Source of the DNA: Actinocatenispora comari
GTDB taxonomy: Bacteria > Actinomycetota > Actinomycetes > Mycobacteriales > Micromonosporaceae
NCBI RefSeq assembly: GCF_017312725.1
Contig: NZ_BOPO01000077.1
Location: 1-64,000, forward strand
Length of the DNA stretch: 64,000 nt
Reading direction: 5' to 3'
Of the stretch, positions 1 through 8,593 are shown piece after piece. The notes under the pieces are model-generated. The model searched no databases, had not been told where the DNA came from, and worked only from the letters and a program-made list of their open reading frames with translations. Numbering within the stretch: position 1 is the first letter of the stretch; every line of letters starts with the position of its first letter. The position numbers were made by a program, and so were the translations under genes.

Positions 1-199
1 CAGTTCCGGGCCGCCCAAGGTCGAGGTGCCGGACGTGACCGGGATGAAGTACGGCGAGGCGAAGAAGAAGCTGTCCGACGCCGGTTTCGAGGTGCGCGGG
101 CTGGGCATCCCCACCGACGGCGCCACGGTGCGCAAGCAGACCCCGGACGGCGGCTCGCAGGAGCCGAAGGGCAGCACCATCACCCTGTGGGTGATCTGA
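1..199 (+). CDS. Serine/threonine protein kinase C-terminus (PASTA domain), partial
   Basis: The frame is open from base 2 and stops with TGA at 197-199; the start lies upstream of the window. The 65 visible residues form one PASTA domain (VPDVTGMKYGEAKKKLSDAG, then a Q-x-P-x-G strand and the terminal TITLWVI). PASTA repeats are the extracellular, muropeptide-sensing part of PknB/PknL-type kinases, and this would be the last repeat. Kinase identity is inferred from the domain and from the position near DAHP synthase, which resembles the pknL-aroG neighbourhood of other actinobacteria. A PASTA-containing penicillin-binding protein is the main alternative. Confidence 0.75.
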   Translation, partial: SSGPPKVEVPDVTGMKYGEAKKKLSDAGFEVRGLGIPTDGATVRKQTPDGGSQEPKGSTITLWVI

Positions 200-296
200 T
201 GCGCCCCGACGCCACGACCCGCCTCGCCGCCACCCCGCGGCGGCTGCGGTTCGGCGCGGCCTCGTGGCAAGGTCGGTCCGCCGCCTCGTCGCGGTT

Positions 297-316
297 GCGG
301 TTCGGCGCCGAACCGC
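297..316. repeat. 20-bp perfect palindrome between kinase and nfo
   Basis: GCGGTTCGGC followed directly by its reverse complement, in the 130-base spacer after the PASTA gene stop. It could fold as a hairpin ending the upstream transcript, but there is no T-run. It lies 14 bases before the nfo start chosen here, so it could also affect nfo translation. Confidence 0.5.
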
Positions 317-329
317 GGCGGGGGCACTG

Positions 330-1163
330 ATGCGGTTCGGGGCACACGTCACGACCGGCGGCGCGCTCGCGACGGTGCCGTACCGGGCGGCCGAGATCGG
401 CGCCGAGTGTGTGCAGATCTTCGTGGGCAACCCGCGCGGCTGGCGGTTCGTACCGCCGAGCGACGAGGCGATCGAGGGCTTCCGGAAGGGTTGCGCCGAG
501 ACCGGCGTCGAGCCGTTCGTGCACTGCATGTACCTGGTGAACTACGGCACCGCCGACGACGCGCTGCGGGAACGGTCGATCGCCGCGCTGGTCGCCACCA
601 TGCGGGTCGCCGACGAGCTGGGCGTCACCGGCGTGGTGACGCACCTCGGTTCGCACAAGGGCGCCGGCTTCGCCAGCGGGCTGGACCGGCTCTGCGACGG
701 GCTTTCCGCCGGCCTCGCCGCGAGCCGGCACACCCTGCTGCTGCCGGAGAACTCGGCCGGGCAGGGCGACACGGTCGGCTCGATCGCCGAGCTGGGGGCG
801 ATCGTGCACCGGCTCGACGACGACCGGGTCGGCATCTGCCTGGACACCGCGCACCTGCTCGCGGCCGGCCACGAGATCCGTACCCGGGTCGGCCTGGACG
901 CGCTGGCCGCCGAGTTCGATGCCGCGATCGGGCTGGACCGGCTGCGGGTGCTGCACCTCAACGACTCGAAGACCGACCTGGGCTCGCGGGTCGACCGGCA
1001 CCAGAACATCGGCGACGGCCACATCGGCGCGGCCGGGTTCGCGCAGTTCGTGCACCACCCCGCGTTCGCCGACCTGCCCGGCCTCCTGGAGGTGCCGGGC
1101 CTGGCCGGCAAGGGACCCGACGCCGCGAACCTGGCCCGGCTGCGCGACCTGCCCCGCCCCTGA
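330..1163 (+). CDS. nfo: Deoxyribonuclease IV (AP endonuclease, Nfo family)
   Basis: 277 residues, TIM-barrel AP endonuclease that incises 5' of abasic sites in base-excision repair. It starts MRFGAHVTTGGAL, the usual family N-terminus, so ATG 330 is preferred to the in-frame upstream start at 264, which would add an Arg-rich tail. The metal ligands are visible in order: FVHCMYLVN, THLGSHKG, LPENSAG, ICLDTAHLLAAG, LHLNDSK, DRHQNIGDGHIG and LLEVPG (His, His, Glu, Asp/His, His, Asp/His, Glu). Length agrees with E. coli Nfo (about 285). The preceding gene is the PASTA kinase tail, transcribed in the same direction. Function is assigned by family with high certainty. Confidence 0.93.
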   Translation: MRFGAHVTTGGALATVPYRAAEIGAECVQIFVGNPRGWRFVPPSDEAIEGFRKGCAETGVEPFVHCMYLVNYGTADDALRERSIAALVATMRVADELGVTGVVTHLGSHKGAGFASGLDRLCDGLSAGLAASRHTLLLPENSAGQGDTVGSIAELGAIVHRLDDDRVGICLDTAHLLAAGHEIRTRVGLDALAAEFDAAIGLDRLRVLHLNDSKTDLGSRVDRHQNIGDGHIGAAGFAQFVHHPAFADLPGLLEVPGLAGKGPDAANLARLRDLPRP

Positions 1164-1208
1164 ACCCGCCGACCCGCCAGGGCGACAGGCCGCCGGGGCA
1201 TCAGGGCG

Positions 1209-2066
1209 TCAGGCGAGGCTGGCCAGGTCCTCGTCGGTCAACCGGAGGTCGGCGGCGGCGACGTTCTCGGCGAGGTGCGCGAGCGAACCGGTACCGGGAA
1301 TCGGCAGGACGTTGGGCGAGCGGGCCAGCAGCCAGGCCAGCGCCACCTGCGGCACCGTGGCGCCGTGCCGGGCGGCGACCGCGTCCATGCGCTCCGCGGT
1401 GACCGGGCGGAAGCCGCCGACGGGAAAGAACGGCACGTACGCGATGCCGGCCTCGGCGCAGGTGTCGACGAGCGGATCGTCGTCCCGCACCGCCACGTTG
1501 TACATGTTCTGCACGCAGGCGATCGGCGCGATCGTCCGGGCCTCGGCGACCTGGTCGGCCGTCACGTTGGAGACGCCGAGATGCCGGATCAGCCCCTCGT
1601 CGCGCAGCGCGAGCAGCGTCTCCAGCGGCTTGCCGAGCGGGATGTCGGGGTGCCCGCGGTCGCCCAGCCGCAGGTTCACCACGTCCAGCCGGTCCACCCC
1701 GAGCGAGCGCAGGTTGGCCTCGACGCCGCGGCGCAGCCCGTCGGGCGTCAGGCCGCGCTGCTCCGACGGCGCCAGCCCGATGTCCGCCCCCTCCACCAGC
1801 GCGCCGACCTTGGTCACGATCACCAGATCGTCCGGGTACGGCGACAGCGCGGTCCGGATCAGCTCGTTCGCGGCGACGCCGTCGCGCGCGTAGTAGTTCG
1901 AGGTGTCGAGGTGGTCGACCCCGAGCTCCACGGCCCGCCGCAGCACCGCGAGCGCCGTGTCCCGGTCGGGCCGGTCGCCGCGCGGCCAACCGGTCAGCTT
2001 CATCGCCCCGTACCCGATCCGGCCGACCGCCAGGTCGCCGCCCATCATCCACCGCTCGGAACTCAT
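1209..2066 (-). CDS. Aldo/keto reductase
   Basis: 285 residues, NAD(P)H-dependent aldo/keto reductase of TIM-barrel fold. Asp and Tyr of the catalytic tetrad are in HLDTSNYY and Lys is in VIVTKVG. The position usually held by the catalytic His reads DRLDVVNLRL, so it is Asn here, a change I recall from a subset of actinobacterial 'oxidoreductases'. The cofactor-binding end carries VLPIPGTGSL. It lies 11 bases downstream of the HxlR gene on the same strand and is probably cotranscribed with it. Substrate is unknown. An in-frame extension back to 2600 would run through the HxlR gene and is not real. Confidence 0.88.
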   Translation of the reverse strand: MSSERWMMGGDLAVGRIGYGAMKLTGWPRGDRPDRDTALAVLRRAVELGVDHLDTSNYYARDGVAANELIRTALSPYPDDLVIVTKVGALVEGADIGLAPSEQRGLTPDGLRRGVEANLRSLGVDRLDVVNLRLGDRGHPDIPLGKPLETLLALRDEGLIRHLGVSNVTADQVAEARTIAPIACVQNMYNVAVRDDDPLVDTCAEAGIAYVPFFPVGGFRPVTAERMDAVAARHGATVPQVALAWLLARSPNVLPIPGTGSLAHLAENVAAADLRLTDEDLASLA

Positions 2067-2077
2067 GGTCACCAACC

Positions 2078-2491
2078 CTACGGCCGCTCCGCGGCGGCCG
2101 GTGGTGGACCGTCCGCGCCGTCGTAGGCGTCCTGCGACACCGAGACGTCGCCGAGGTGTGCGATCGACCACTCCTCCAGCGCGCGCAGCGGTTCCCGCAG
2201 GGTGCGGCCGGCCTCGGTGAGCGAGTACTCGACGCGGACCGGAACCTCGGGGTGCACGGTGCGGCGCACCAGCCCGTCCCGTTCGAGCCCGCGGAGCGTC
2301 TGGGTCAGCATCTTCTGCGAGATGCCCTCGATGCGCCGGCGCAGCTCCGAGAACCGGACGTCGCCATCGTGCAGGGCGCCCACGATGAGCACCGTCCACC
2401 GGTCGCCGATGCGGTCGAGGATGCGCCGGGACGGGCAGTCCGCGCGGTAGGGGTTGCCGTCGAGCACCGACTCGCTCCGGGTGGTTACCAC
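2078..2491 (-). CDS. HxlR family transcriptional regulator
   Basis: 137 residues from GTG 2491, which has an AGAAGG ribosome site six bases upstream; ATG 2509 is an in-frame alternative lacking one. Winged-helix protein of the HxlR type: the N-terminal Cys in YRADCPSRRILDRIGDRW is the residue that senses oxidants or electrophiles in HypR/QorR relatives. It is followed by the wing segment RFSELRRRIEGISQKMLTQT. It is divergent from the NAD(P)-binding protein at 2581 and upstream of the aldo/keto reductase, the usual arrangement in which an HxlR regulator controls the adjacent detoxifying oxidoreductases. The shared control region is about 90 bases. Confidence 0.88.
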   Translation of the reverse strand: MVTTRSESVLDGNPYRADCPSRRILDRIGDRWTVLIVGALHDGDVRFSELRRRIEGISQKMLTQTLRGLERDGLVRRTVHPEVPVRVEYSLTEAGRTLREPLRALEEWSIAHLGDVSVSQDAYDGADGPPPAAAERP

Positions 2492-2580
2492 GAGGTGCCT
2501 TCTTCCCATTGGAGAGTTGCGCTCTTACGGTAATCACAGGGCGTCGTCCGACGCCACCCGTCCGACCGAAAGGGCACCTC

Positions 2581-3228
2581 GTGTCTCGCATCACCGTCAT
2601 CGGCGGTACCGGTTACGCCGGTTCGGCCATCGTCGCGGAGGCCGCCGGTCGCGGCCACCAGGTCACCGCGGTCAGCCGCTCGCGCCCCGCGGCGCGCATC
2701 CCGGACGTGACGTACGTCCAGGGCGACGCCACCGACCCCGCCACGCTCTCGGCATCCGTCGAGGGAGCGGACGTCGTCGTGGCCGCGATCGCCCCGCGCG
2801 GGGAGAAGGCCAGCACCTGGCGCGACGTGCACCGCGCCATCGCCCGGCTGGCCGACGCCGCCGGCGCACACCTGTACGTCGTCGGCGGCTACTCGTCGCT
2901 GCGCCCCGCGCCCGGAGCGGATCGCTTCGTCACCGACCTCAGCGGCGTCCCGGCGGAGCTCCAGGACGAGATCCGCGGCGGAGCGGCGTTCGTCATCGAG
3001 GACCTGCCGGCCATGCCCGCGACGCTCGACTGGGTCTTCGTCAGCCCGCCGCTCGGGTTCGGCGCGCACGCGCCCAGCGAGCGGCTCGGCCGGTACCGGC
3101 TCGGTGACGACGTCGCGGTCTCGCCCGCCGACGGTGGTGCGATCTCCGCCGCGGACTACGCCCTGGGGTTTGTCGACCTGATCGAGAAGGGCGACCAGCA
3201 CCGGGCCCAGGTCAACCTCGCCCACTGA
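2581..3228 (+). CDS. NAD(P)-binding oxidoreductase (NmrA/SDR-like)
   Basis: 215 residues, starting at GTG 2581 behind GAAAGG. The N-terminus RITVIGGTGYAGSAIVAEA is a Rossmann fold with the GxxGxxG pattern of atypical short-chain dehydrogenases, followed by beta2 ending in AVSRSRP. This is a single-domain NmrA/YwnB-type protein. These often bind NADPH and act as quinone or flavin reductases, or as redox sensors. It is divergent from the HxlR gene, which suggests induction by electrophiles. The precise reaction cannot be told from sequence. Confidence 0.82.
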   Translation: MSRITVIGGTGYAGSAIVAEAAGRGHQVTAVSRSRPAARIPDVTYVQGDATDPATLSASVEGADVVVAAIAPRGEKASTWRDVHRAIARLADAAGAHLYVVGGYSSLRPAPGADRFVTDLSGVPAELQDEIRGGAAFVIEDLPAMPATLDWVFVSPPLGFGAHAPSERLGRYRLGDDVAVSPADGGAISAADYALGFVDLIEKGDQHRAQVNLAH

Positions 3229-3336
3229 CCGGCGCCCACCACCCGGAGTCCGGCCGGCGAGCCGCGGGACGGGCCCCGGGAGCGAGGGCGGCCGGCCGAT
3301 CCGTGGCCCGTCGTCGTGCCAGGCGGACCGGTGGTG

Positions 3337-4242
3337 CTACCGGGCGTCCGGGCGGTCCGCCGGGCCAGGCAGACCGGACGCCGCCGGGGCCTCGCGGGAC
3401 GCCCGCCAGGCCAGGTGCGCGGTACGGGTCCTCGCCCACAGCCGCTCCCGGGTGGCCGCGTCGAGGTCGCCGAGGTCCAGGCCGAACAGGCCGGTCATCG
3501 TGGCGTACCACTCCTCGGCGGTGGCGATCTCGCGGTCGGTGTCGCCGGTGGCGTCGGTGCGGCGCAGCACGCAGCCGCGCAGCACGTCGGCGCCGGCCGC
3601 GTCGCGCCGCTGGACGGTGAGGGTACGCACGAAGCCGGACTCCGGCGAGGTGGCGAACCACTCGTGGATGTCGGCGAAGTCGTCCGGCAGCCGGGCCGGA
3701 GCCGCGTCGAACTCGAACATCCGGAACGAGCCGCGCGGGTCGTGGGTGAACCGCCAGCCGGCGGCGGTCCGGTCGATCGTGTACGTGTACGGGCCCTGCC
3801 GGTAGCTGCCGGGACGCAGCGGCAGCGGCTCGTGGATGCCGTCGCCGAGGCCGACGTCGGCAAGGTAGGGCACGCCGTCGGCGACGACGGTGAGGGCGAG
3901 GTGGTGGTCCGGCTCGACCGGCCCGCCGGCCGTGTGCCGGACCGCGGCCCGGTGCCGGGTGACCGCGAACCCGAGGTGGTCGAGCAGCTCGGAGAAGGCG
4001 CCGTTGAGGTGGAAGCAGTACCCGCCGCGGCCGGCGGCGAGCCGGGCGACCGACTCGCCGGGGGCCAGTGGCGTCGCCCGGGGCACGTGGTGGTCGATGC
4101 ACTCGTACGCGATGCGTTCGACGTGCGCCCGATGCAGCGCGGCGAGCGTGTCGTAGGTCGGCGGCAGCGCGACGCCGGCGAGACCGAGCCGGGCCAGGTA
4201 GCCGGCGAGGTCGGCGGTGCCCGTACCGGAGCGTGCGTCCAT
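3337..4242 (-). CDS. nat: Arylamine N-acetyltransferase
   Basis: 301 residues; transfers acetyl from acetyl-CoA to arylamines and hydrazines. The Cys-His-Asp triad is visible: Cys in RGGYCFHLNGAF, His in DHHLALTV and Asp in YLADVGLGD, all in the correct order. ATG 4242 is preceded by GGGAGGG six bases upstream, so it is preferred to the longer frame beginning at 4290. Length is slightly above the usual 270-280 because of a Pro/Ala-rich C-terminus. The next gene upstream on the strand is threonine aldolase, 97 bases away; a shared transcript is possible but not shown. Confidence 0.92.
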   Translation of the reverse strand: MDARSGTGTADLAGYLARLGLAGVALPPTYDTLAALHRAHVERIAYECIDHHVPRATPLAPGESVARLAAGRGGYCFHLNGAFSELLDHLGFAVTRHRAAVRHTAGGPVEPDHHLALTVVADGVPYLADVGLGDGIHEPLPLRPGSYRQGPYTYTIDRTAAGWRFTHDPRGSFRMFEFDAAPARLPDDFADIHEWFATSPESGFVRTLTVQRRDAAGADVLRGCVLRRTDATGDTDREIATAEEWYATMTGLFGLDLGDLDAATRERLWARTRTAHLAWRASREAPAASGLPGPADRPDAR

Positions 4243-4339
4243 GTTCGGCCCTCCCAGGTGCTGCCAGCGGGTACCTGCCCCGCGAGTCACTGTGCCGTGC
4301 GCCCGGTCGGTCGGGGCGCACGGGACGCGACGAGTGGGG

Positions 4340-5329
4340 TCAGTCCGGAAGCAGGGCGGTGAGCACCTCGATGGTGCGGGTGACGTCGTCGTCGGTCACG
4401 TCGTAGTGGGTGACCAGCCGGACCGCGGTCGGCCCGATCGCGCCGAACCGGACGCCCTGCTTCTCGGCGGCGGCGGCCAGGTCCGGCCCGTTCGGTACCC
4501 GCAGCACCACGATGTTGGTGCGGACCTCGCCCGGCACGTGCGGCGCCAGCGCGTCGGCCAGCCGGGCCGCCTTCGCGTGATCGTCTGCCAGCCGGTCGAC
4601 GTGGTGGGCCAGCGCGTACCGGCCGGCCGCGGCGAGGATGCCGACCTGCCGCATGCCGCCACCCAGCCGCTTGCGGATCAGCCGGGCGGCGGCGATGTGG
4701 TCCGCCGAGGACAGCAGCAGCGACCCGGCCGGGGCACCAAGCCCCTTGGACAGGCAGACCGACAGCGTGTCGAACAGCCGGCCGTACTCGGCGAGCGGGA
4801 CGCCGTCCGCCACGTGCGCGTGCCAGATCCGCGCCCCGTCGCAGTGCAGCCCCAGCTCGTACCGGTCGGCCAGGTCCCGCATCGCCCGCAGCTGCGCGAG
4901 CGGCAGCACGGTACCGCCGCGCATGTTGTGGGTGTTCTCCACCGCCAGCGCCGCGGTCGGCACGCTGTACCCGCCGGGCGGCGAGACGAGCGGCTCGATG
5001 TCCGGCACCGACAGCTCCGGCCAGGTGCGGGTGGTGATCCCGCCGTACGCCGCGGCCGCGCCCATCTCGTACCGCGCGACGTGCGCCTGCACGTCGCACA
5101 GCAGCTCCTGGCCGGGCCGGACGAGCAGTTGCAGGCCGATCTGGTTGGCCATCGTGCCGGTCGGCGTCCACAGCGCCGCCTCGTGCCCGAACGCCTCGGC
5201 GACCTCGCGCTCCAGCGCGTTGACGGTCGGATCCTCGCCGTACACGTCGTCGCCGACCTCGGCGCTCGCCATCGCTTCCCGCATGCCCGGCGTCGGCCGG
5301 GTCACCGTGTCACTGCGCAGATCGATCAC
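4340..5329 (-). CDS. ltaE: Low-specificity L-threonine aldolase
   Basis: 329 residues, fold-type I PLP enzyme that cleaves L-threonine or L-allo-threonine to glycine and acetaldehyde. The N-terminal [19 protein letters not shown] is the family hallmark. [15 protein letters not shown] follows, then [12 protein letters not shown] (PLP-ring Asp) and [11 protein letters not shown], where Lys is the Schiff-base residue. Start ATG 5329 agrees with the family N-terminus. The window also holds Tdh and Kbl (46.4-48.7 kb), a second route from threonine to glycine. Confidence 0.94.
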   Translation of the reverse strand: MIDLRSDTVTRPTPGMREAMASAEVGDDVYGEDPTVNALEREVAEAFGHEAALWTPTGTMANQIGLQLLVRPGQELLCDVQAHVARYEMGAAAAYGGITTRTWPELSVPDIEPLVSPPGGYSVPTAALAVENTHNMRGGTVLPLAQLRAMRDLADRYELGLHCDGARIWHAHVADGVPLAEYGRLFDTLSVCLSKGLGAPAGSLLLSSADHIAAARLIRKRLGGGMRQVGILAAAGRYALAHHVDRLADDHAKAARLADALAPHVPGEVRTNIVVLRVPNGPDLAAAAEKQGVRFGAIGPTAVRLVTHYDVTDDDVTRTIEVLTALLPD

Positions 5330-5422
5330 ACCAGCGATCCTGCCACCGGCCGCCGTGCGCGCACAGGTCCGGGCGCCACCGGTACAGCCTGGTGGGATCG
5401 GTCGGCAACCTGGTGGGATCGG

Positions 5423-5644
5423 TCAGCGCCGGCGGTTGCGGTACCAGCGCATCGCCAGCCGGATCAGCACGAACGCGGCGATGATGATCACGACGGACCC
5501 CAGCCAGGGCACGTGCGTGTACTGCTGCAGGAACCCGCCGAGGAACCGGAACGCCAGGTGCCAGATCGCCAGCCGCACGATCAGTCGCACCAGCTCCGCG
5601 ATGCCGCCGGCCGCCCGCATCCCCCCACCGATCGCCCAACCCAT
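5423..5644 (-). CDS. Small membrane protein, unknown function
   Basis: 73 residues from ATG 5644. Two hydrophobic stretches are visible: residues about 18-38 ([20 protein letters not shown]) and about 48-64 ([19 protein letters not shown]). The C-terminus is basic (RWYRNRRR), so it is probably inside the cytoplasm. No family recognised. It lies between threonine aldolase and the DUF397 gene on the same strand. Confidence 0.6.
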   Translation of the reverse strand: MGWAIGGGMRAAGGIAELVRLIVRLAIWHLAFRFLGGFLQQYTHVPWLGSVVIIIAAFVLIRLAMRWYRNRRR

Positions 5645-5682
5645 GCACCCAGCGTGCACCCGCCGTCGGCCCGGCGGCGACC

Positions 5683-5877
5683 TCAGCCGTCGAGCGTGCC
5701 GGTCCTGAGCGTCGCGGTGAAGGCGCGCCACGCGGCGGGGCCGAGGACGAGCACCGGCCCCTCCCGATCCTTCGAGTCCCGCACCCCCACCGCAGCCACC
5801 CCGAACGCCACCTCAACGCAGTCACTTTCGCTGCCACTGCGGCTCGACTTGAACCACCGTTGCGAGAGCGGATCCAT
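5683..5877 (-). CDS. DUF397 domain protein (WhiJ-module partner)
   Basis: 64 residues covering one complete DUF397: [17 protein letters not shown], then [14 protein letters not shown] and [10 protein letters not shown]. In streptomycetes such small proteins are encoded beside WhiJ-type XRE regulators and act as their partners in developmental or antibiotic control; whether they behave as toxin/antitoxin pairs is debated. Its ATG lies one base after the stop of the upstream XRE gene, so the two are translationally linked. Confidence 0.88.
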   Translation of the reverse strand: MDPLSQRWFKSSRSGSESDCVEVAFGVAAVGVRDSKDREGPVLVLGPAAWRAFTATLRTGTLDG

Positions 5878-5878
5878 C

Positions 5879-6733
5879 TCACTCCATCTGTTCGTACTCG
5901 ACTGCGATCGACTGGATGAACCCGATCGTCTCGTCGGGACTCAGCGCGACTTTTTGGAGTGTAGACAGTGCTTCGACGTATGGATGGACGTCATTGGGCT
6001 GATCGAGGAAGACCCCGCCGCGCTTGTTCTCCAGATGCACGACGGTGGATGCCTTGGGAAAGGCCAGTACCAGGAAGGCGCCATCCAAGCCGGTGTGGGC
6101 GCCAAGACTGAACGGAACAGCCTGGATGGTGATGTTGGTTCGGGTCGCCTGTTTCAACAAGTGACTGAGCTGATCCGCCATCGTGGCTGCACCGCCGACC
6201 GGCCGGCGCAGCGCGGCCTCGTCGATGACCGCCACGTACTCGGGCGCTCCAGGCTTGGTCAGAGTCGTCTGACGACCAACCCGCATGGCGACCATCGACT
6301 CGATCGCATATTCGGGCAGTTCGGCGGAGCGAAGCAGTGCCCGCGCATAGTCAGGCGTCTGCAGCAGACCGGGAATGCGCACCGAGGGATGCGAGGCGAT
6401 CAGGCTTGCGGTGTTCTCGAAAGCGATGAGGGCGGTGAGTTGGCTTCGTAGCCATGGGGATCCGCTCGTCTCCCACCAGCCGGGCTGGTCTACCTCGCGG
6501 GTGAGTTCGATGAGGCGGTCGCGTTCCTCGCCCTTGACGTCGTAGACGACCAACAGAGCGGAAACCTCATCGGTGGTCGTCTTGCGTTTGCCGGTCTCGA
6601 TGCGGTTGACCGTGCTGTACGCCCAGCCCAGCCGCTCTGCGACTGCGCGCGTACTGAGCTTCGTTGCGGCACGAAGCTCGCGCAGTTCAGCGCCCAACGC
6701 CCGAGCCCGTACGCCCGGCGGACGACGCGGCAT
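5879..6733 (-). CDS. WhiJ/Scr1-type XRE regulator with DUF5753
   Basis: 284 residues. The N-terminal HTH (LRELRAATKLSTRAVAERLG, WAYSTVNRIETGKR, residues about 17-55) is followed by DUF5753 with the family signatures IPGLLQTPDYARALL and YVAVIDEAALRRPVGG. The C-terminal strand carries VVHLENKRGGVFLD. ATG 6733 is chosen over the in-frame TTG at 6766. It is the first gene of a two-gene unit with the DUF397 gene and is divergent from the 96-residue gene at 6873. Third-position GC is lower than in neighbouring housekeeping genes, as is common for these modules. Confidence 0.9.
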   Translation of the reverse strand: MPRRPPGVRARALGAELRELRAATKLSTRAVAERLGWAYSTVNRIETGKRKTTTDEVSALLVVYDVKGEERDRLIELTREVDQPGWWETSGSPWLRSQLTALIAFENTASLIASHPSVRIPGLLQTPDYARALLRSAELPEYAIESMVAMRVGRQTTLTKPGAPEYVAVIDEAALRRPVGGAATMADQLSHLLKQATRTNITIQAVPFSLGAHTGLDGAFLVLAFPKASTVVHLENKRGGVFLDQPNDVHPYVEALSTLQKVALSPDETIGFIQSIAVEYEQME

Positions 6734-6792
6734 CTCTACACCCCGTTCCCGAAATGAGTCTGTCAAGTTTTACAACACGCGGCTATCCGACA

Positions 6793-6833
6793 CAAGGAGA
6801 ATCCTTGACCTTGTTGCTGCAACGCGATACCTT
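6793..6833 (+). promoter_or_regulatory. Promoter with overlapping palindrome upstream of the 96-residue gene
   Basis: -35 TTGACC at 6805-6810, 17-base spacer, -10 TACCTT at 6828-6833. A palindrome CAAGGA-gaa-TCCTTG (6793-6807) overlaps the -35, a plausible operator for the divergent XRE regulator. Start codon at 6873 behind GAGGAG. Confidence 0.55.
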
Positions 6834-6872
6834 TCCGGTCGCCGAACGTGCACACACCGCGAGGAGAATGCG

Positions 6873-7163
6873 ATGACCGACATCGTGGACGGGTTGAGGT
6901 TGGATCTGCCGTTTGGGGACGAGGGGCGGATGCGGGCGATCATGCGGGAGATGTCGGACGAGCTGGCACCGCGGCGGTTCGCGCTCTGGGAGGTGGCGCC
7001 GGGGTGGGCCGACGCGCGGCTCGTCGGCTGGGGTTACAGCGACGGCGAGGACACCACGCTGCGGCTGCCCCGCGAGTACCACTCGACGACGCTGGCACGG
7101 CTGCCGGCGCGGCTGCGGCGGCTACGGCTGGAACCGGTCTGGGTCGATCCCGCCACCGGCTGA
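6873..7163 (+). CDS. Hypothetical protein divergent from WhiJ-like module
   Basis: 96 residues from ATG 6873 with GAGGAG seven bases upstream. An acidic N-terminal half (DEGRMRAIMREMSDELAPRR) is followed by WEVAPGWADARLVGWGYSDGE and an Arg/Leu-rich tail ending in LEPVWVDPATG. No transmembrane segment or signal peptide. No family recognised. The second WhiJ-like module (37.9-39.1 kb) also has a small divergent gene, but the two products are not alike in sequence. Confidence 0.7.
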   Translation: MTDIVDGLRLDLPFGDEGRMRAIMREMSDELAPRRFALWEVAPGWADARLVGWGYSDGEDTTLRLPREYHSTTLARLPARLRRLRLEPVWVDPATG

Positions 7164-7171
7164 TCCGTCCG

Positions 7172-8122
7172 TCAGCGCCAGACGCCGGTCAGCGGGGCGC
7201 GGTGGGCGGCGGCGCCGAGCGGGGGCAGCCCGTACATGGCCTCCAGGGTGCGCAGCATCGTGTACTGGTCGACGCGGCCGCCGTAGTGCCCGGGGCGCAC
7301 CGGCGCGCCGGTCAGGATGGTGGGGATGCGGTTCGCGCCGGTCCCCTCGTCCTCGTCGAACGTGACGATCAGCAGGCTGTCGTGGTGCTGCGCCCAGCTG
7401 GCGTACCCGCCGAGGTTGGCCGACAGCCACCGGTCGCCGGTGGACACCGAGCAGTTGTGCATGTCGCTGCACAGATCCGGGATCACGAAGCCGACCTGCG
7501 GCAGCTTCGCGTAGTCGGTCGGCAACGCGCGCAGCGGCAACTGGCTGCGCGCCGGTACGTTCGCGAAGTCGGTCCACGGCGCGTGCTTGCGGGCGTAGTT
7601 GCCGTTGCCGCACCCGGTGAACCCGGCCGACGGCAACCCCTCGGCGTACGAGGCGTAGCCGTGCCCGGCGGCCAGCAGCTGCGCGCCGAGGTTGTCGGCG
7701 TGGAACGTGTGCGGGCACGAGTCGTCGGTCACCCCGTGGGTAGCGCCGGCGAACAGCGCCAGGTAGTTCGGCTGGCTGGGGTGCGCGACGCCGTGCGAGT
7801 TCGTCAGCAGCGCGCCCCGCTTCGCGAGCAGGTTGAGATAGGGCGCCTGCGGGTTGCCCACGACGTTGTCGTAGCCCTTGTTCTCGAACAGCACGACCAG
7901 CACGTGCGCCGGCCGCGGCACCCCGCCGGAGCGCCCCGCCGACGGCGTGCCCGCCGCTGTCGGCCGCCCGCTGCCGGCACCCGGGGACGCGGCGCGGGAC
8001 GAACCGGCGCCGCCCGGGGCGGCAGTGCCCCCGTCGTGGCCGCCGGACGGGCCGCAGCCGGCGAGCAGCGCCAGGCCGAGCACCGACGCCAGCAGTACCC
8101 GTACCCTCCGACCCGCCGTCAC
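7172..8122 (-). CDS. Lipoprotein phosphoesterase (AcpA/PLC-like family), copy 1
   Basis: 316 residues from GTG 8122. Signal peptide with lipobox (VLLASVLGLALLAGCGPS), then a Gly/Ala/Ser-rich linker to about residue 65. The catalytic domain carries HVLVVLFENKGYDNVVG, SHGVAHPSQPNYLALFAG, HADNLGAQL and LIVTFDEDEGTGANRIPT, the metal- and phosphate-binding segments of the phosphoesterase family that includes acid phosphatases and phospholipase C. It is expected on the outer face of the membrane. It resembles the gene at 8568-9611 closely over the whole catalytic domain. Substrate unknown. Confidence 0.85.
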   Translation of the reverse strand: MTAGRRVRVLLASVLGLALLAGCGPSGGHDGGTAAPGGAGSSRAASPGAGSGRPTAAGTPSAGRSGGVPRPAHVLVVLFENKGYDNVVGNPQAPYLNLLAKRGALLTNSHGVAHPSQPNYLALFAGATHGVTDDSCPHTFHADNLGAQLLAAGHGYASYAEGLPSAGFTGCGNGNYARKHAPWTDFANVPARSQLPLRALPTDYAKLPQVGFVIPDLCSDMHNCSVSTGDRWLSANLGGYASWAQHHDSLLIVTFDEDEGTGANRIPTILTGAPVRPGHYGGRVDQYTMLRTLEAMYGLPPLGAAAHRAPLTGVWR

Positions 8123-8224
8123 TCCCCCAGCCTGCCGCCCGGGCGTCGTTCCCGCCACCGCCCACCCCGGGGCGGGGACGCTCCGTCGCTGGCTGCTGTC
8201 GCCGGGCGCTGGTACAACCGGAAC

Positions 8225-8593
8225 GTGGACGAATCGGCGGGCGGCGAGGCGAGCGTCGAGGTACGACGCTGGCAGTGGTTCGTCACGCCGGTGGCGGTGC
8301 TGCTGGCGCTCGCCTGGTACGCCGGGTTCGTCGCCGGCTACGTGGCGCTGGTCGCGGCGCAGACCCGGTCCGGCGAGCCGCTCGGCGCGCTGATCGCCGA
8401 GGGGCTGCCGCTGCTGCCGCCGATCGCCGGCGCGGTGCTCGGCGCCCGGGTCGCCCGGCGCCGACGGCTGCTGGTCGTGGTGTGCCACGCGGCGATCGGC
8501 GCGCTGCTCGCCCTCGCCGTCGTCACCGTCCTGCTGTACGGGATCGTCGCGTTCCTCGCGGCCGTGTTCAGTCACCAACCGCCCGCCGGGTGA
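8225..8593 (+). CDS. Small integral membrane protein
   Basis: 122 residues from GTG 8225. Three hydrophobic stretches: about 20-42 (TPVAVLLALAWYAGFVAGYV), about 57-75 (GLPLLPPIAGAVLGARVA) and about 82-110 (LVVVCHAAIGALLALAVVTV). No recognised family. It lies convergent to copy 2 of the phosphoesterase and divergent from copy 1. Its last 26 bases overlap the 3' end of copy 2 on the other strand. Confidence 0.6.
   Translation: MDESAGGEASVEVRRWQWFVTPVAVLLALAWYAGFVAGYVALVAAQTRSGEPLGALIAEGLPLLPPIAGAVLGARVARRRRLLVVVCHAAIGALLALAVVTVLLYGIVAFLAAVFSHQPPAG

Noticed and set aside
1209-2600. Aldo/keto reductase as a 463-residue protein
   Set aside because: The N-terminal 178 residues are an out-of-frame reading of the HxlR gene; the natural N-terminus is at 2066.
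5683-6733. Toxin-antitoxin system label for XRE/DUF397 pairs
   Set aside because: Sometimes used in automatic annotation, but no toxin fold is visible and known WhiJ-type systems are regulatory.
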